Assembly (NCBI GenBank): GCA_020186115.1
Contig: WSYJ01000138.1
Coordinates: 620,001-684,000 of the forward strand
DNA length: 64,000 bases
From: Histomonas meleagridis
Taxonomy: Eukaryota; Parabasalia; Tritrichomonadida; Dientamoebidae
Direction: 5' to 3'
The notes under the pieces were generated by a model. The model was given only the letters and a program-made list of their open reading frames with translations, was not told where the DNA came from and made no database searches. Shown here piece after piece: positions 20,739-30,205 of the stretch (position 1 is its first letter; each line of letters begins with the position of its first letter). Position numbers and translations under genes: made by a program.

Positions 20739-20810
20739 TCCGATATCGTTCATCGGTTAGGATATGTGGTTTTCATCCACGGGAGCGGGGTTCGACTCCC
20801 CGTATCGGAA
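20739..20810 (+). tRNA. tRNA-Glu (anticodon TTC)
   Basis: 72 nt. The acceptor arms TCCGATA (20739-20745) and TATCGGA (20803-20809) pair, with A as discriminator. The D arm contains GGTTAGGAT. The anticodon stem-loop is TGTGG-TTTTCAT-CCACG with anticodon TTC. The T arm is CGGGGTTCGACTCCCCG, which also serves as the B box of the internal RNA polymerase III promoter. It lies between the BspA-like gene and the 3' end of SEC61A. No intron and no encoded CCA. Confidence 0.95.
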
Positions 20811-20928
20811 TAAATTTTTGTTTTTTTTCTTTTTTTCCAAACATCAGCAAACAAATCACAACTTAAATCTTTGTGTGAGAACAAATACAAATAAATCTGT
20901 TAGAATTTACTTATGGAGTGGAACTAAA

Positions 20929-22371
20929 TTAGAAAAGGAATGGGAGCGCTCCTCCTGTCTTAACGAATTCTTTGCTGACCTCTTCAGCGAACTGATAAAG
21001 GATTGATACGGCCAAAATGATACCCGTTCCAGAGCCGAATGCGCCAAGGAAGTCGGCGACGAATGAGAGAAGTCCAGTGAGGATACCGCCGAGTGCTGCC
21101 GCTGTTGGGATGTAATAGTTAAGTTTCTTAGCAATGGCATTCTTATCTTCACGATGTCCTTGGATTGTAAGGTGTTGTGCCTTAAGACTATTAGCGACAT
21201 CTTTAGCAGATTGGCCACTAACGTTAATGTAATAATAAGCAATGATACCAGCAGAGCTCAAAATGATGATCAAATAAATGAGTGTATGTAATGGATCATT
21301 AAGTGTATGTTTGATTGATGTTGGCGCTTGAAGATAATATGCTAAGCCACTGATTGGTACTGCATATTCATCACCTAAACCTTGTTCTGGTGATCTCCAG
21401 ACACCAAGAATACGTGTAACAATTGATTCGGGCCAACGTGAACAAATGATTCTTGAGAATGAGCAGATTTGTGAAATAACTGTGGATTGAACAATGATTG
21501 GTGTAGTGGATGCATAGAAAAGCTTAATCTCGAACGGTTTTGGATCGGCACGGTTAACGGTCGTCATTAAACGGACGTCAATTTTGATGTGCTCAAAGAA
21601 AATGACTGCGATGAAGACGAGAAGCGTCGAGAAGACATTGGAAAGGTTGGGAAGGTGTGAGCGGAACATAGCTTCGCGAATGGCTCTGAGCTTATCTTTA
21701 CGTGTGATGATAAGATGGAAGAATGCAACAATTGCACCTTCATATTCTTTGCCACGGCCATAAGTGAAGGATTGGAATGAGAAAAGACGCCAAATGATTT
21801 GTTCACAGATATTTGTAGCAATGAATAATGAAATACCGGAGCCAATACCATAGCCATTTTGAAGCATTTCATCAAGAAGAATAACAACGATGGCTGCAAC
21901 AAACAATTGAGCGATGATTGCAATTGATCCGAAAACACCAATATCTTTAAGAACGCCATACTGACCTGTGAAAAGAGCTGTGCATGCTTGGAATAATGTC
22001 ATTACTAAACCAGCAAGTTTTTGAGCTGCATCGAAAAGTGCTGTTGATTCTTGATTTGTTTGATCGCGGTTGATAAGTCCGAAACCAGAAAGAAGTTGAA
22101 GAATCATGCCTGAGCTGACGATTGGGGAAATACCAAGTTCCATAAGTGTGTACTTGGATGAAGCAGTAAGAAGACGAAGGTGATACATTGGGTCTTGGTG
22201 AGCAACCTTACGAACGCCATAAAGTGGAGTTAATGTACAAACAAGATATAAAGCAAGTGCTGCAAATGTGTACATTAATCTCCTCTTAATGTCAATTTCG
22301 TTCTTTGGCTTGGGGACCGTAGGAACAAAGTTAAGAACTGGCTGAAGGAAGTGAAGGAGATCAAATCCCAT
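20929..22371 (-). CDS. SEC61A: Protein translocon subunit Sec61 alpha
   Basis: 480 residues from ATG 22369-22371, close to the ~475 of eukaryotic Sec61 alpha. Family landmarks occur in order: FLQPVLNFVPTVPKP, then a first membrane span and TPLYGV, the plug region with GTLMELGISPIVSSGMI-like sequence (here YTLMELGISPIVSSGMILQL), GYGIGSGISLFIATNICE, and FYASTTPIIVQS before QICSFSRI. Ten membrane segments fit. It forms the channel for co-translational protein entry into the endoplasmic reticulum. The sequence is intact and has richer codon use than its neighbours, as expected for a well-expressed gene. Confidence 0.95.
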   Translation of the reverse strand: MGFDLLHFLQPVLNFVPTVPKPKNEIDIKRRLMYTFAALALYLVCTLTPLYGVRKVAHQDPMYHLRLLTASSKYTLMELGISPIVSSGMILQLLSGFGLINRDQTNQESTALFDAAQKLAGLVMTLFQACTALFTGQYGVLKDIGVFGSIAIIAQLFVAAIVVILLDEMLQNGYGIGSGISLFIATNICEQIIWRLFSFQSFTYGRGKEYEGAIVAFFHLIITRKDKLRAIREAMFRSHLPNLSNVFSTLLVFIAVIFFEHIKIDVRLMTTVNRADPKPFEIKLFYASTTPIIVQSTVISQICSFSRIICSRWPESIVTRILGVWRSPEQGLGDEYAVPISGLAYYLQAPTSIKHTLNDPLHTLIYLIIILSSAGIIAYYYINVSGQSAKDVANSLKAQHLTIQGHREDKNAIAKKLNYYIPTAAALGGILTGLLSFVADFLGAFGSGTGIILAVSILYQFAEEVSKEFVKTGGALPFLF

Positions 22372-22763
22372 TTCTTAAATGGCTCGTATTGGCGGTTATT
22401 TATTTTTAGTTTATTTCAAAATGGTAGTCAATTTTGTGTAATAACCGCCACATCAGCATGTTGTACTGTAAGAAAAATTATCAGCATGAGCTACGAATGT
22501 GAAATATTTGATTTTAGAATTCATTTGTATTAAAACTTATGTTCTATTTGAATCTTTTTAATAATGCATTCAACAAATTTTGTTGTTTTCTGATTTTGGA
22601 AATATTTTGGAGTTATGAAAGTGAAATAATTTTTGAAGTTTTAATGTAATTTCATTATTAATTTTTGTATAAAAAGAAATTTTATATATTATAAGCAATG
22701 ATGAATTCACAGTAGGAAAATTTATATAAATTGCTTAAGTAAAACAAAAAGATTAAAATTTTA
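22372..22763. other. Intergenic spacer; right part shared with a second locus
   Basis: From about 22549 to 22763 the sequence is nearly identical to 42206-42420, the equivalent flank of the third MFS copy. The remainder is AT-rich and holds the Sec61 upstream region. A GGCGGTTATT stretch lies at about 22391-22400. Confidence 0.7.
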
Positions 22764-24078
22764 TTAGTTGTTAATACTTTTTTGTTTCTTTGCTTCTTTT
22801 CCTTTCATCAATAACAAAATCAATGTCAGTAAAGTAACCAACGAAATGAACACATTTGCAACCTTAAATATTACTATCACGTCAGCATCTTTTAATAACA
22901 TCAAAATTATCGAAACACATGCAGAAGTTGGTACTCTCAATAATCCCAAGATATAACCACGCACATCTTTAGGGTAAGTATTAGCTCGAAGTATACGCAT
23001 GAAAGTTCCTGCGCCCCCATCACTTATCGCAGCGATTACATAACATGTGAAAACAACATTTTTTATTATCGAAAAAAATCACAATTCCATACATACAAAA
23101 CGTATAAAAAAGATAACAAATAAATAAAACATTTTTCTGTGAAAACATGTTTGAAAAAGCGCCGAATATCTGTGCTCCATTCATAAGCGCTAAACTACTT
23201 GTAGTATTCATTTGTGACAACGGAAGTTTTTCCTTTTTATCAACTTGATGAATTCGTAACCAACGCGGTGTATATAATAAAACAAATGTATTATAAAGAA
23301 AATCAATAAGTAAAACAAGCGTCAATTCTTTCGATTGTTGGATATGATGGAAAATAAGTTTAACCGCTTGTAAGTAACTTTGTTTACGTGTTTTGATTTC
23401 TTTGTTTTTAGTTTCAGGTAAAAAGAAATAAATTATTATCGAAGAAATGAAAAACATTAACGAACTGATGAAAAAGACGCCTGATGTGCCATAATGCTTG
23501 GTGATGGATGTGGACATTGGTGTACATAAAAGAGTAAGAATTAACTTGATTAAAGCCGAGTTTTCTTGAATGGTGATTTGGGAATTTTCGGGTGCTTCCT
23601 TGTTTTGGAGTTGTTGAATAAGCCAATCTTCAAAAACAACTTTGTTGGATGCAGTCGAAACGCCCATAAGAGCAGAAGCAAAAACAAATTTCCAAAAACC
23701 CCCAATGCTTCGAAGCAACGCATGAAAGCCAAGAAAAATGGCTGAAATTATAATCAGCCTTTTGTGACCAAGAAGCTCAGTGAAATGGCCCACAAGAAAT
23801 CCCCACATTGATGATATAATATTAAATGTTGACATCACAATGCTAATTTGAGAACTCTTGAGACCACAATCTAAGTACCTTTGATATACATATGGACCTT
23901 GAAATGTGAGTCCAAGAAGAAAAGAATAGTAACAAACAAAATATCTGATCTGGAAATTATTGAGCCATGTTGATTTTTGCCTTTTAGATTTAAACCATTT
24001 AACTAACTTGAAAATAACAGCAATCGAGGATGATGTGAGAAAGGCATAAAACACAACATTTGGGTTCAATGGAATCAT
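22764..24078 (-). pseudogene. MFS transporter (MFSD5-like), full-length copy with one frameshift
   Basis: Starts at ATG 24076-24078 and reads 340-odd residues. A one-base expansion of a T-run near 23056-23064 (six T against five in the copy at 42715) then shifts the frame, and the C-terminal 78 residues continue at 23000-22764. About 12 hydrophobic segments fit a major facilitator. STFNIISSMWGFLVGHFTELLGHKRL carries a loop 2-3 motif of the D/E-x-x-G-x-R/K type. The closest family by overall look is MFSD5/molybdate-anion transporter, but this is a judgement by eye and the substrate is unknown. This is the only one of three copies with a full N-terminus, so it is the likely parent. A sequencing error in the homopolymer would make it functional. 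Confidence 0.75.
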
Positions 24079-24205
24079 TTTGAAATTCTCTTCATTTAAT
24101 TTTCAATTTCTGTTGTTATTTGGTCGATATCACTTCACTTTGACCAAACAATTTTGGGGCACCTTATTTTCGATTTTGGGGTACCCTATTTATCGATTTT
24201 AACGA

Positions 24206-24574
24206 ATGATAGGCTCAGCATGGGAAGCTTCAATAATTCCTAATCAAAAGTTTAAAATCCCCACATGTGATCGTGGTTATGTTACAGTTTCGAATGCCTG
24301 TATTTCAGATTTTGATAATGAATTTTTAAAAAATCCTTCCCGACTTTTGGCTCATATGAAGAGATCAAATAATCAAATAGAAACATTTGTAGTAGCTACA
24401 TTGATTCCATTTGAAATGGAACATTCTGTAACATCTCTAAAAATATCACCATTTGAAAGCTGCGAACTTGAAATAAAAGGACCGCACAAAGTCGACGTTA
24501 TTGGATACACAACGGTTCTACCATTTGAAGAAGAAGAAAGCAAATCAGAGGAAGAGGAAGAAGAAGAAAAATAA
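24206..24574 (+). CDS. Small acidic nucleoplasmin-like (NPL) domain protein
   Basis: 122 residues from ATG 24206. It starts FGxxI-like (SAWEASIIPNQKFKI) and has beta-rich segments (GYVTVSNACI, FVVATLIPFEME, SLKISPFESCELEIKGP). The closing strand is KVDVIGYTTVLPF, which parallels the V-x-L-x-G-Y ending of the nucleoplasmin-like domain in plant HD2 proteins and insect/fungal nuclear FKBPs. A tail of almost pure Glu follows, typical of histone chaperones. The length equals one NPL domain plus tail, without an FKBP or zinc-finger part. A nuclear histone-chaperone role is inferred. NPL folds form pentamers. Confidence 0.6.
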   Translation: MIGSAWEASIIPNQKFKIPTCDRGYVTVSNACISDFDNEFLKNPSRLLAHMKRSNNQIETFVVATLIPFEMEHSVTSLKISPFESCELEIKGPHKVDVIGYTTVLPFEEEESKSEEEEEEEK

Positions 24575-24750
24575 AAAAGGTTAAGATAATTAACTCACAA
24601 ACTCGTTTGACGCTGACTTAAAAATGTTATTAAATAAGGTAAATCCGAATTTTGATATCTTGTTCATCGGAATAAGGTTAACTTATAAAAATTATATTCA
24701 AATAATTTTTTCTAAATATATAGTATCATAGATTTTTGTAAATAGAATCA

Positions 24751-26530
24751 CAATGATGAATTCACAGTAGGAAAATTTATATAAATTGCTTAAGTAAAAC
24801 AAAAAGATTAAAATTTTATTAGTTGTTAATACTTTTTTGTTTCTTTGCTTCTTTTCCTTTCATCAATAACAAAATCAATGTCAGTAAAGTAACCAACGAA
24901 ATGAACACATTTGCAACCTTAAATATTACTATCACGTCAGCATCTTTTAATAACATCAAAATTATCGAAACACATGCAGAAGTTGGTACTCTCAATAATC
25001 CCAAGATATAACCACGCACATCTTTAGGGTAAGTATTAGCTCGAAGTATACGCATGAAAGTTCCTGCGCCCCCATCACTTATCGCAGCGATTACATAACA
25101 TGTGAAAAACAACATTTTTATTATCGAAAAAAATCACAATTCCATACATACAAAACGTATAAAAAAGATAACAAATAAATAAAACATTTTTCTGTGAAAA
25201 CATGTTTGAAAAAGCGCCGAATATCTGTGCTCCATTCATAAGCGCTAAACTACTTGTAGTATTCATTTGTGACAACGGAAGTTTTTCCTTTTTATCAACT
25301 TGATGAATTCGTAACCAACGCGGTGTATATAATAAAACAAATGTATTATAAAGAAAATCAATAAGTAAAACAAGCGTCAATTCTTTCGATTGTTGGATAT
25401 GATGGAAAATAAGTTTAACCGCTTGTAAGTAACTTTGTTTACGTGTTTTGATTTCTTTGTTTTTAGTTTCAGGTAAAAAGAAATAAATTATTATCGAAGA
25501 AATGAAAAACATACATGTTGGCATCACAACGCTAATTTGAGAACTCTTGAAACCAAATCTAAGTATCTTTGATATACATATGAACCTTGAAATGTAAGTC
25601 CAAGAATAGTAACAAACAAAATGTCGGATCTGGAAATTATTGAGCTATGTTGATTTTTGCCTTTTAGATTTAAACCACTTAACTAACTTCATGATAAATA
25701 ATTTTTATTATTCCAGAAATAATCTCATATACTACCAAACTCATGAGTACTTATATGACTTTACGTTTTTATCTCTTTCTTTCTCAATTTTTTAGTCTTC
25801 GACAATACATTATAACAAACTCACTAAAAAATAATTAAAGCTATAAGAGTGTTCCAATAGTTACTATGGTGAGAATTAAAATATATCTTTGCTTGTCATT
25901 ATTCTAGATGTTTTTGTGAAATTTTTTTGATATCTTAGGATTTGATTTTGTTTTGAAGAAAAATAAAACCAAAATCAGAATATGAAAAATGTAAACTGCT
26001 TAAAAATGATCTTTCAGGAGTACGATACATATCGTTTATTTGAAATCAAAAAAGTTACATTTTAATGACTGAAAGCACACAAACACTTGAATCAGAAAAT
26101 GAAGCGAATAATACATCAATTAATAACCAATCTGTACATATGCAAAATTTGATTTCTTTAGAACAGGTTATATTTAATCTTACAGAAAAAAAACCTTGAA
26201 ATTTCTGTTGCAAAAACAATGAATTTATTTGATAAAGATTTTCCTTTTACATTTAATTATTGTATAATTGTTTTAATTTATTCAGCATTTTCATCTCAAA
26301 GAGAATCAATCCAAACATATTTCAATTTTTTCAAGAAATTTAAACACAAGAAGAAGCAATTGTTCACAACAATCCAAAAATTATTGAAATTTTTACTAAT
26401 TATATATCAGAATTTAATACACAAGAGACATATTATATCATTGAAAAAATGATTGAAAATGAATTAATTAATATAAATATTACCAATAACTTTCATACCA
26501 ATTATTTTTCACATTATAAAACTGAAGAAG
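24751..26530. repeat. Segmental duplication, copy A (about 1.78 kb)
   Basis: Near-identical to 42353-44130 (1780 against 1778 bp). It contains the 3' two-thirds of the MFS pseudogene on the minus strand, an AT-rich divergent spacer, and the 5' part of a DUF3447 gene on the plus strand. The left edge is at CAATGATGAATTCACAG and the right edge at ACTGAAGAAG, after which the two loci diverge completely. A few single-base differences exist, including different A-run and T-run lengths. Confidence 0.9.
24819..25690 (-). pseudogene. MFS transporter pseudogene, copy A (internal deletion plus frameshift)
   Basis: Homologous to the MFS gene at 22764-24078. About 375 bp of the N-terminal half are missing (equivalent of about 23456-23830 in the full copy), leaving a junction at AAAAACATACATG near 25505-25518. 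An extra A in the run near 25103-25107 breaks the C-terminal frame, separating a piece ending at 25075 from one ending at 24819. Upstream of the deletion, remnants of the first membrane segments survive to about 25690 with stops. The same deletion occurs in the copy at 42421, so it predates the segmental duplication. Confidence 0.85.
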
Positions 26531-26552
26531 ATTCTCTCTATTCATTTTAAGT
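26065..26552 (+). pseudogene. DUF3447 head, truncated duplicate (copy A)
   Basis: Begins like the gene at 43666 (MTESTQTLESENE). An A-run of eight (seven in the other copy) near 26186-26193 shifts the frame after about 42 codons. The second frameshift near 26345, shared with the other copy, is also present. Homology stops at 26530 and a stop follows within a few codons, so the DUF3447 core and any ankyrin repeats are missing. It is a dead fragment carried by the segmental duplication. Confidence 0.85.
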
Positions 26553-27202
26553 TTCATTTTTTTATAATTGAATTGTTGTTAATCGTTTTGTATTCAATAC
26601 ATTCGGAAACGTACCATAAGTTTAATCAAAATATCACACATTGCGTATAAACACATAAATAAATAATATTATATTTAATATAAGTATATTTTAGAATACC
26701 AATTAAAATGATGAAATATTGTATTTTTAATAAATATTTTTAACAGATCATGTAATCCTAAAAAATGTGATAGAGAGATTCTTCAACTTTTTAATTTAAA
26801 GCGAAATTGATTATCTATCATAAAAAATTAAAATTAAAATTCTTTAGTATTTAACAAAGAGCATTATTTTTAAATGTTTACAAATTAAAATTATAAATGT
26901 GTATTTGACTTTTTCACAAAACAATATTTTTCGGTGGCGACCGTTTGGAGTACAAACTTAAATGCTACTTTGTTGAAGTAATAAAAAATGATTTTGTGCC
27001 AATAAATTTTTTTTATATTAGAGCTATACGCATGTGCTTAAACTTATATTTAATAAAACTTTATCAACCAAAATGAGGTGTCTTAACATATTAAATCGAT
27101 TCGTAAGTTGATTTAATGGAGCTTCAAGTCTTGGACAAATCAACCGTTATATCCTTAGAAATTTCCCGGTTTTCTGTACGTTAATATCAGTACGTTTAAC
27201 AT
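26531..27202. other. AT-rich intergenic region
   Basis: Follows the end of the duplication. No open frame, RNA gene or repeat was recognised. A GGTGGCGACCG stretch lies at about 26934-26944, upstream of the RGS gene. Confidence 0.5.
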
Positions 27203-27208
27203 TCATTT
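27203..27208 (+). promoter_or_regulatory. Initiator-like element of the RGS gene
   Basis: TCATTT, matching the trichomonad initiator consensus TCAYTW, begins 12 bases upstream of the ATG at 27215. That is within the short distance known for trichomonad initiators. A match this short can arise by chance in AT-rich DNA. Confidence 0.4.
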
Positions 27209-27214
27209 TCTTTC

Positions 27215-27796
27215 ATGGATTGCCTTCTTTTAGCAGAAAAGTTAGCTTCTAAGAATAACACCAAGCATACATCAATTGCACCAACTCCAAAAACAAGAAT
27301 TGCACCAAAGAAACCTACCCAAACAAGAAAAAACAAAGAAAATGTAAATTCCAATAACCAAACTTCTGTTATTATGAAACCTATGATACGTCTTGATGAA
27401 ATGAAACATGATTACATTCCGCCATTTACTCGTATTTTTACGGATAAAAATCTTTACCATTATTTTAAAAGATACATTGAGGAAAAGAAATTGTCTTCTA
27501 TCCTCAAATTTTTAGAGACAGTTAAAAAATTCAAGGATCAATTCTATTCACATGAAGAACGTCGTTATTCACGTCATCAAAAAATTATTCAAAGACTTCA
27601 AAATTTACCAAAAGAATACCTTAAATCTGTTCCAGTAGAATCCCTCCAAAAACAAACAGCAATTACGCCGAGCTTTTTTGATAGATGCGTCGATAATGTT
27701 ATGAAAGTCCTCCAAGAAAGAGAATTTGCATCATTTATTGATTCTGATCATTACATTAAATGGACATTGAAGTACCATAACACAGAAATATATTAA
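27215..27796 (+). CDS. RGS-domain protein
   Basis: 193 residues from ATG 27215. The first ~55 residues are basic, with Pro/Thr/Lys (TPKTRIAPKKPTQTRKNK), and look disordered. Residues about 70-185 follow the all-helical RGS pattern: FTRIFTDKNLYHYFKRYIEE, LSSILKFLETVKKFKD, SFFDRCVDNVMKVLQEREF, then FIDSDHYIKW. RGS domains speed GTP hydrolysis on heterotrimeric G alpha subunits and so end signalling. No membrane segment or other domain is present. The next gene starts 120 bp downstream on the same strand. Confidence 0.7.
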   Translation: MDCLLLAEKLASKNNTKHTSIAPTPKTRIAPKKPTQTRKNKENVNSNNQTSVIMKPMIRLDEMKHDYIPPFTRIFTDKNLYHYFKRYIEEKKLSSILKFLETVKKFKDQFYSHEERRYSRHQKIIQRLQNLPKEYLKSVPVESLQKQTAITPSFFDRCVDNVMKVLQEREFASFIDSDHYIKWTLKYHNTEIY

Positions 27797-27919
27797 AAAT
27801 CATTATTTCTTTGTTGAATATATATATTTTTTATTTGAGTGTGCAAAATTTTGTATTGGAGCATTTTTGGGGCGGCCCAAAATCGGTTTGAGATAAATGG
27901 TTTTGACGGCCATTTCAAA

Positions 27920-29092
27920 ATGAGCGATGAAACCGAAATTATCAAAGAACAAATTAATATTGCAAGAAAAAAGAGTGGAATACCGGATACTCCAATCAAA
28001 GATCTTGCTTTTGTTCTTCAAACCGAAATTCCACAATACATTGATAAATTAAATCCAAAAGAATTTTACCAATGGTTTTGTCCTGTATGGCAAGCTTATG
28101 AGTACATGTATGAGAGTTCATCTACATCTTCAGATAAATATGTTGTCAGTGAATCAGAATGGTCCATTCTTGTTGGTAAAATAGCCAGTGCTTTAACAGA
28201 GCGCAAAGATGAATCAATTGAATTTACCCATCCAAGCCTCAGAGCTATGTGCATGTCTTTCATGATGTCTTCCTTAACAAATCATCTTGAAGCACAAGCA
28301 TATGCACTTCGTATGCTTCTTCTTTTTGCTATTCGCTCTAACCTTGCTAAGAATTCTGATTTTGTTCATTGGCTTCTTCAATTCATGAAACGTCATATTG
28401 AAAATACAATCACAATTAAGCAAAACAGAGAACTTTTCATTGATACATGCGTTGACTTCTTTGAGTCTGTTCCAGTTTTCGATTCACTTTGTGTTATTTC
28501 TATTCTTCATTTCTATCGCAGTCCAATATTCGAAAAACATCTTAAAAAATCCAACGCCAAAAATGAAGCTTTATCTAATGTAGCCACCAAAGCCTTCAAT
28601 GTAACACTTTGCGATGACTCCTTTTTTGTTTTTGAAGTTATGCGCGATACAAAATTAATATATGATTATCTAAATCAACAGCAAAAAGATTTGCTCCAAA
28701 TTTTCGTTGATGGAAACTTACAACAATATGATAAGTTCATTGAGGTTAACAAAGATTTTATTTCCAAAAATAATTTGGACCAATCAAAATTGCGAACAAA
28801 GATTATGGTTCTAACATTTGTCAGCATTGCTGAGGATAAAACAGAAGTTGGTTTCAAGGAGATCATGGATCAGCTCCAGATCAGCTCATTAGAATTGAAG
28901 AAGTTGGCCATACACATAAACTCTACAGGAGTCGCTTCGGTTAAAATAGATTCGGCTTCGCAAAAGATTTTAGTGGAACAGTCACCTTCGAGATTGTTTG
29001 GTGAAAAGAATTGGAAAGAAATGAGTCAACAAATTTCTGCACTTATTGCTTCATTAGAGAAAGAAGCAAATTCTATTGACAAAAATGAATAA
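27920..29092 (+). CDS. EIF3M: Translation initiation factor eIF3 subunit M
   Basis: 390 residues from ATG 27920 (MSDETEIIKEQINIARKK). The frame is open further upstream, but only by way of a GTG. The C-terminal half carries the PCI domain with strong eIF3m character: LLQIFVDGNLQQYDKFIEVN, LRTKIMVLTFVSIAEDKTEV, IMDQLQISSLELKKLAIHI, SVKIDSASQKILVEQS, RLFGEKNWKEMSQQI. The motif order and the spacing to the C-terminus match human eIF3m. It is part of the eIF3 complex on the small ribosomal subunit. Some PCI proteins of the COP9 signalosome (CSN7) are related, but the R-x-F-G-x-x-x-W element favours eIF3m. Confidence 0.85.
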   Translation: MSDETEIIKEQINIARKKSGIPDTPIKDLAFVLQTEIPQYIDKLNPKEFYQWFCPVWQAYEYMYESSSTSSDKYVVSESEWSILVGKIASALTERKDESIEFTHPSLRAMCMSFMMSSLTNHLEAQAYALRMLLLFAIRSNLAKNSDFVHWLLQFMKRHIENTITIKQNRELFIDTCVDFFESVPVFDSLCVISILHFYRSPIFEKHLKKSNAKNEALSNVATKAFNVTLCDDSFFVFEVMRDTKLIYDYLNQQQKDLLQIFVDGNLQQYDKFIEVNKDFISKNNLDQSKLRTKIMVLTFVSIAEDKTEVGFKEIMDQLQISSLELKKLAIHINSTGVASVKIDSASQKILVEQSPSRLFGEKNWKEMSQQISALIASLEKEANSIDKNE

Positions 29093-29792
29093 AAACTAAT
29101 TTTTTAAAGATTGACATTTTCTAATTTTGAAATTTCTCAAAAAAATTTATTGGATTAAATTACAAAAATAACACAAAAATGTTGATCTGATTCTTCTTTT
29201 CTTTTTGAATTCTACAATTTTCATTAAAAGAAAATTTTCAAAAAAATCTTATTCCAAAGTTAAGAATTACCATACATAAAACTGATTTTATCTTAGTGTG
29301 CTTATTACCATAGAAATGATTGTGAACAGATTTTTTACTTAGCCCCAAATGATGCCACTTATTAGAACAATTACATTAAGAATCAGTAGCGGGAATTTAA
29401 GTGTGCTCTGTACCCCATATATTACATGTGCGATCTTCGATTTTACTGAACTTTGAGGAGATTCTGGAGAATAATTTAAACCAACTGAAGATTAAAATAA
29501 AAACATACAATTCATGAGAAACCTTTCTTGGTTCAGAATGCATATAGCATTTGCAAAAAGAATCAAGCCATAAATTAATGAAAACTGGAGTTAAAAAGAA
29601 AGCATACTAGACCCATGTTTAATATGTTGCCACTTTTAGATTTCTGTGAGTTACACAATAATTTTGATTTGTGTGAAAAATAGATTTTACTTGAATTAGT
29701 TCCAACGAATATAGATATAAATATATTTTTATTTATTATCATAATAAAAATAACAAATTTAATTATAGTGTGTGAAAGTAACATCGCAATGC
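29093..29792. other. Intergenic region between convergent genes
   Basis: 700 bp of AT-rich DNA with no supported gene. It holds the 3' ends of the eIF3m gene and of the Gln/Asn-rich frame on the other strand. Confidence 0.5.
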
Positions 29793-30205
29793 TTAACCAA
29801 CTTGGTCACTATTAATTTGCTCGCCATTTTGAGCATTTGTTTGACCATAGTCAACTTGTTCAGTAGATGGAGCATAATTAACTTGATCACTAACTTGAGC
29901 ATTTGTTTGACCATAGTCAACTTGTTCGATATCTTGTTGGCCATAATTAGCCTGCTCAGTATCACCTAGGGCATAAGGTTGCCGAGCATAAATGGCTTGG
30001 GAACCATTCGTAGGATTGTTAAATTGAGCGTTGTTTGGTGGCATAAATAGGTTGAGAGCCAGCGGCGGGAAATTGATATTGGCTTTCTATTTATATCATG
30101 TTTCTCTTCGATGGAATTAAAGTTTGGCGGAGGTAAACCATTAAACTGGATATTGGGTGTAGAATGTTTTTGCTGGAATTGCTTATTAATTTCGATAATA
30201 TTCAT
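29793..30205 (-). pseudogene. Gln/Asn-rich tail with VDYGQTNAQ repeats, frameshifted
   Basis: A frame starts at 30205 with an ATG that overlaps the TGA of the upstream MIZ-like gene (ATGA). After about 48 codons, near 30055-30065, a one-base shift is needed to continue into a second frame (from MPPNNAQFNN at 30044) that ends at 29793. The second half contains repeats of EQVDYGQTNAQ and related pieces. The same Gln/Asp/Asn style is seen in the C-terminus of the MIZ-like protein, so this may be a lost extension of that protein rather than a separate gene. Confidence 0.5.

Noticed and set aside
22764-24078. Calling the MFS gene three independent transporter genes
   Set aside because: The copies at 24819 and 42421 share one internal deletion and lack the N-terminal half; they are duplicated pseudogenes of one parent.
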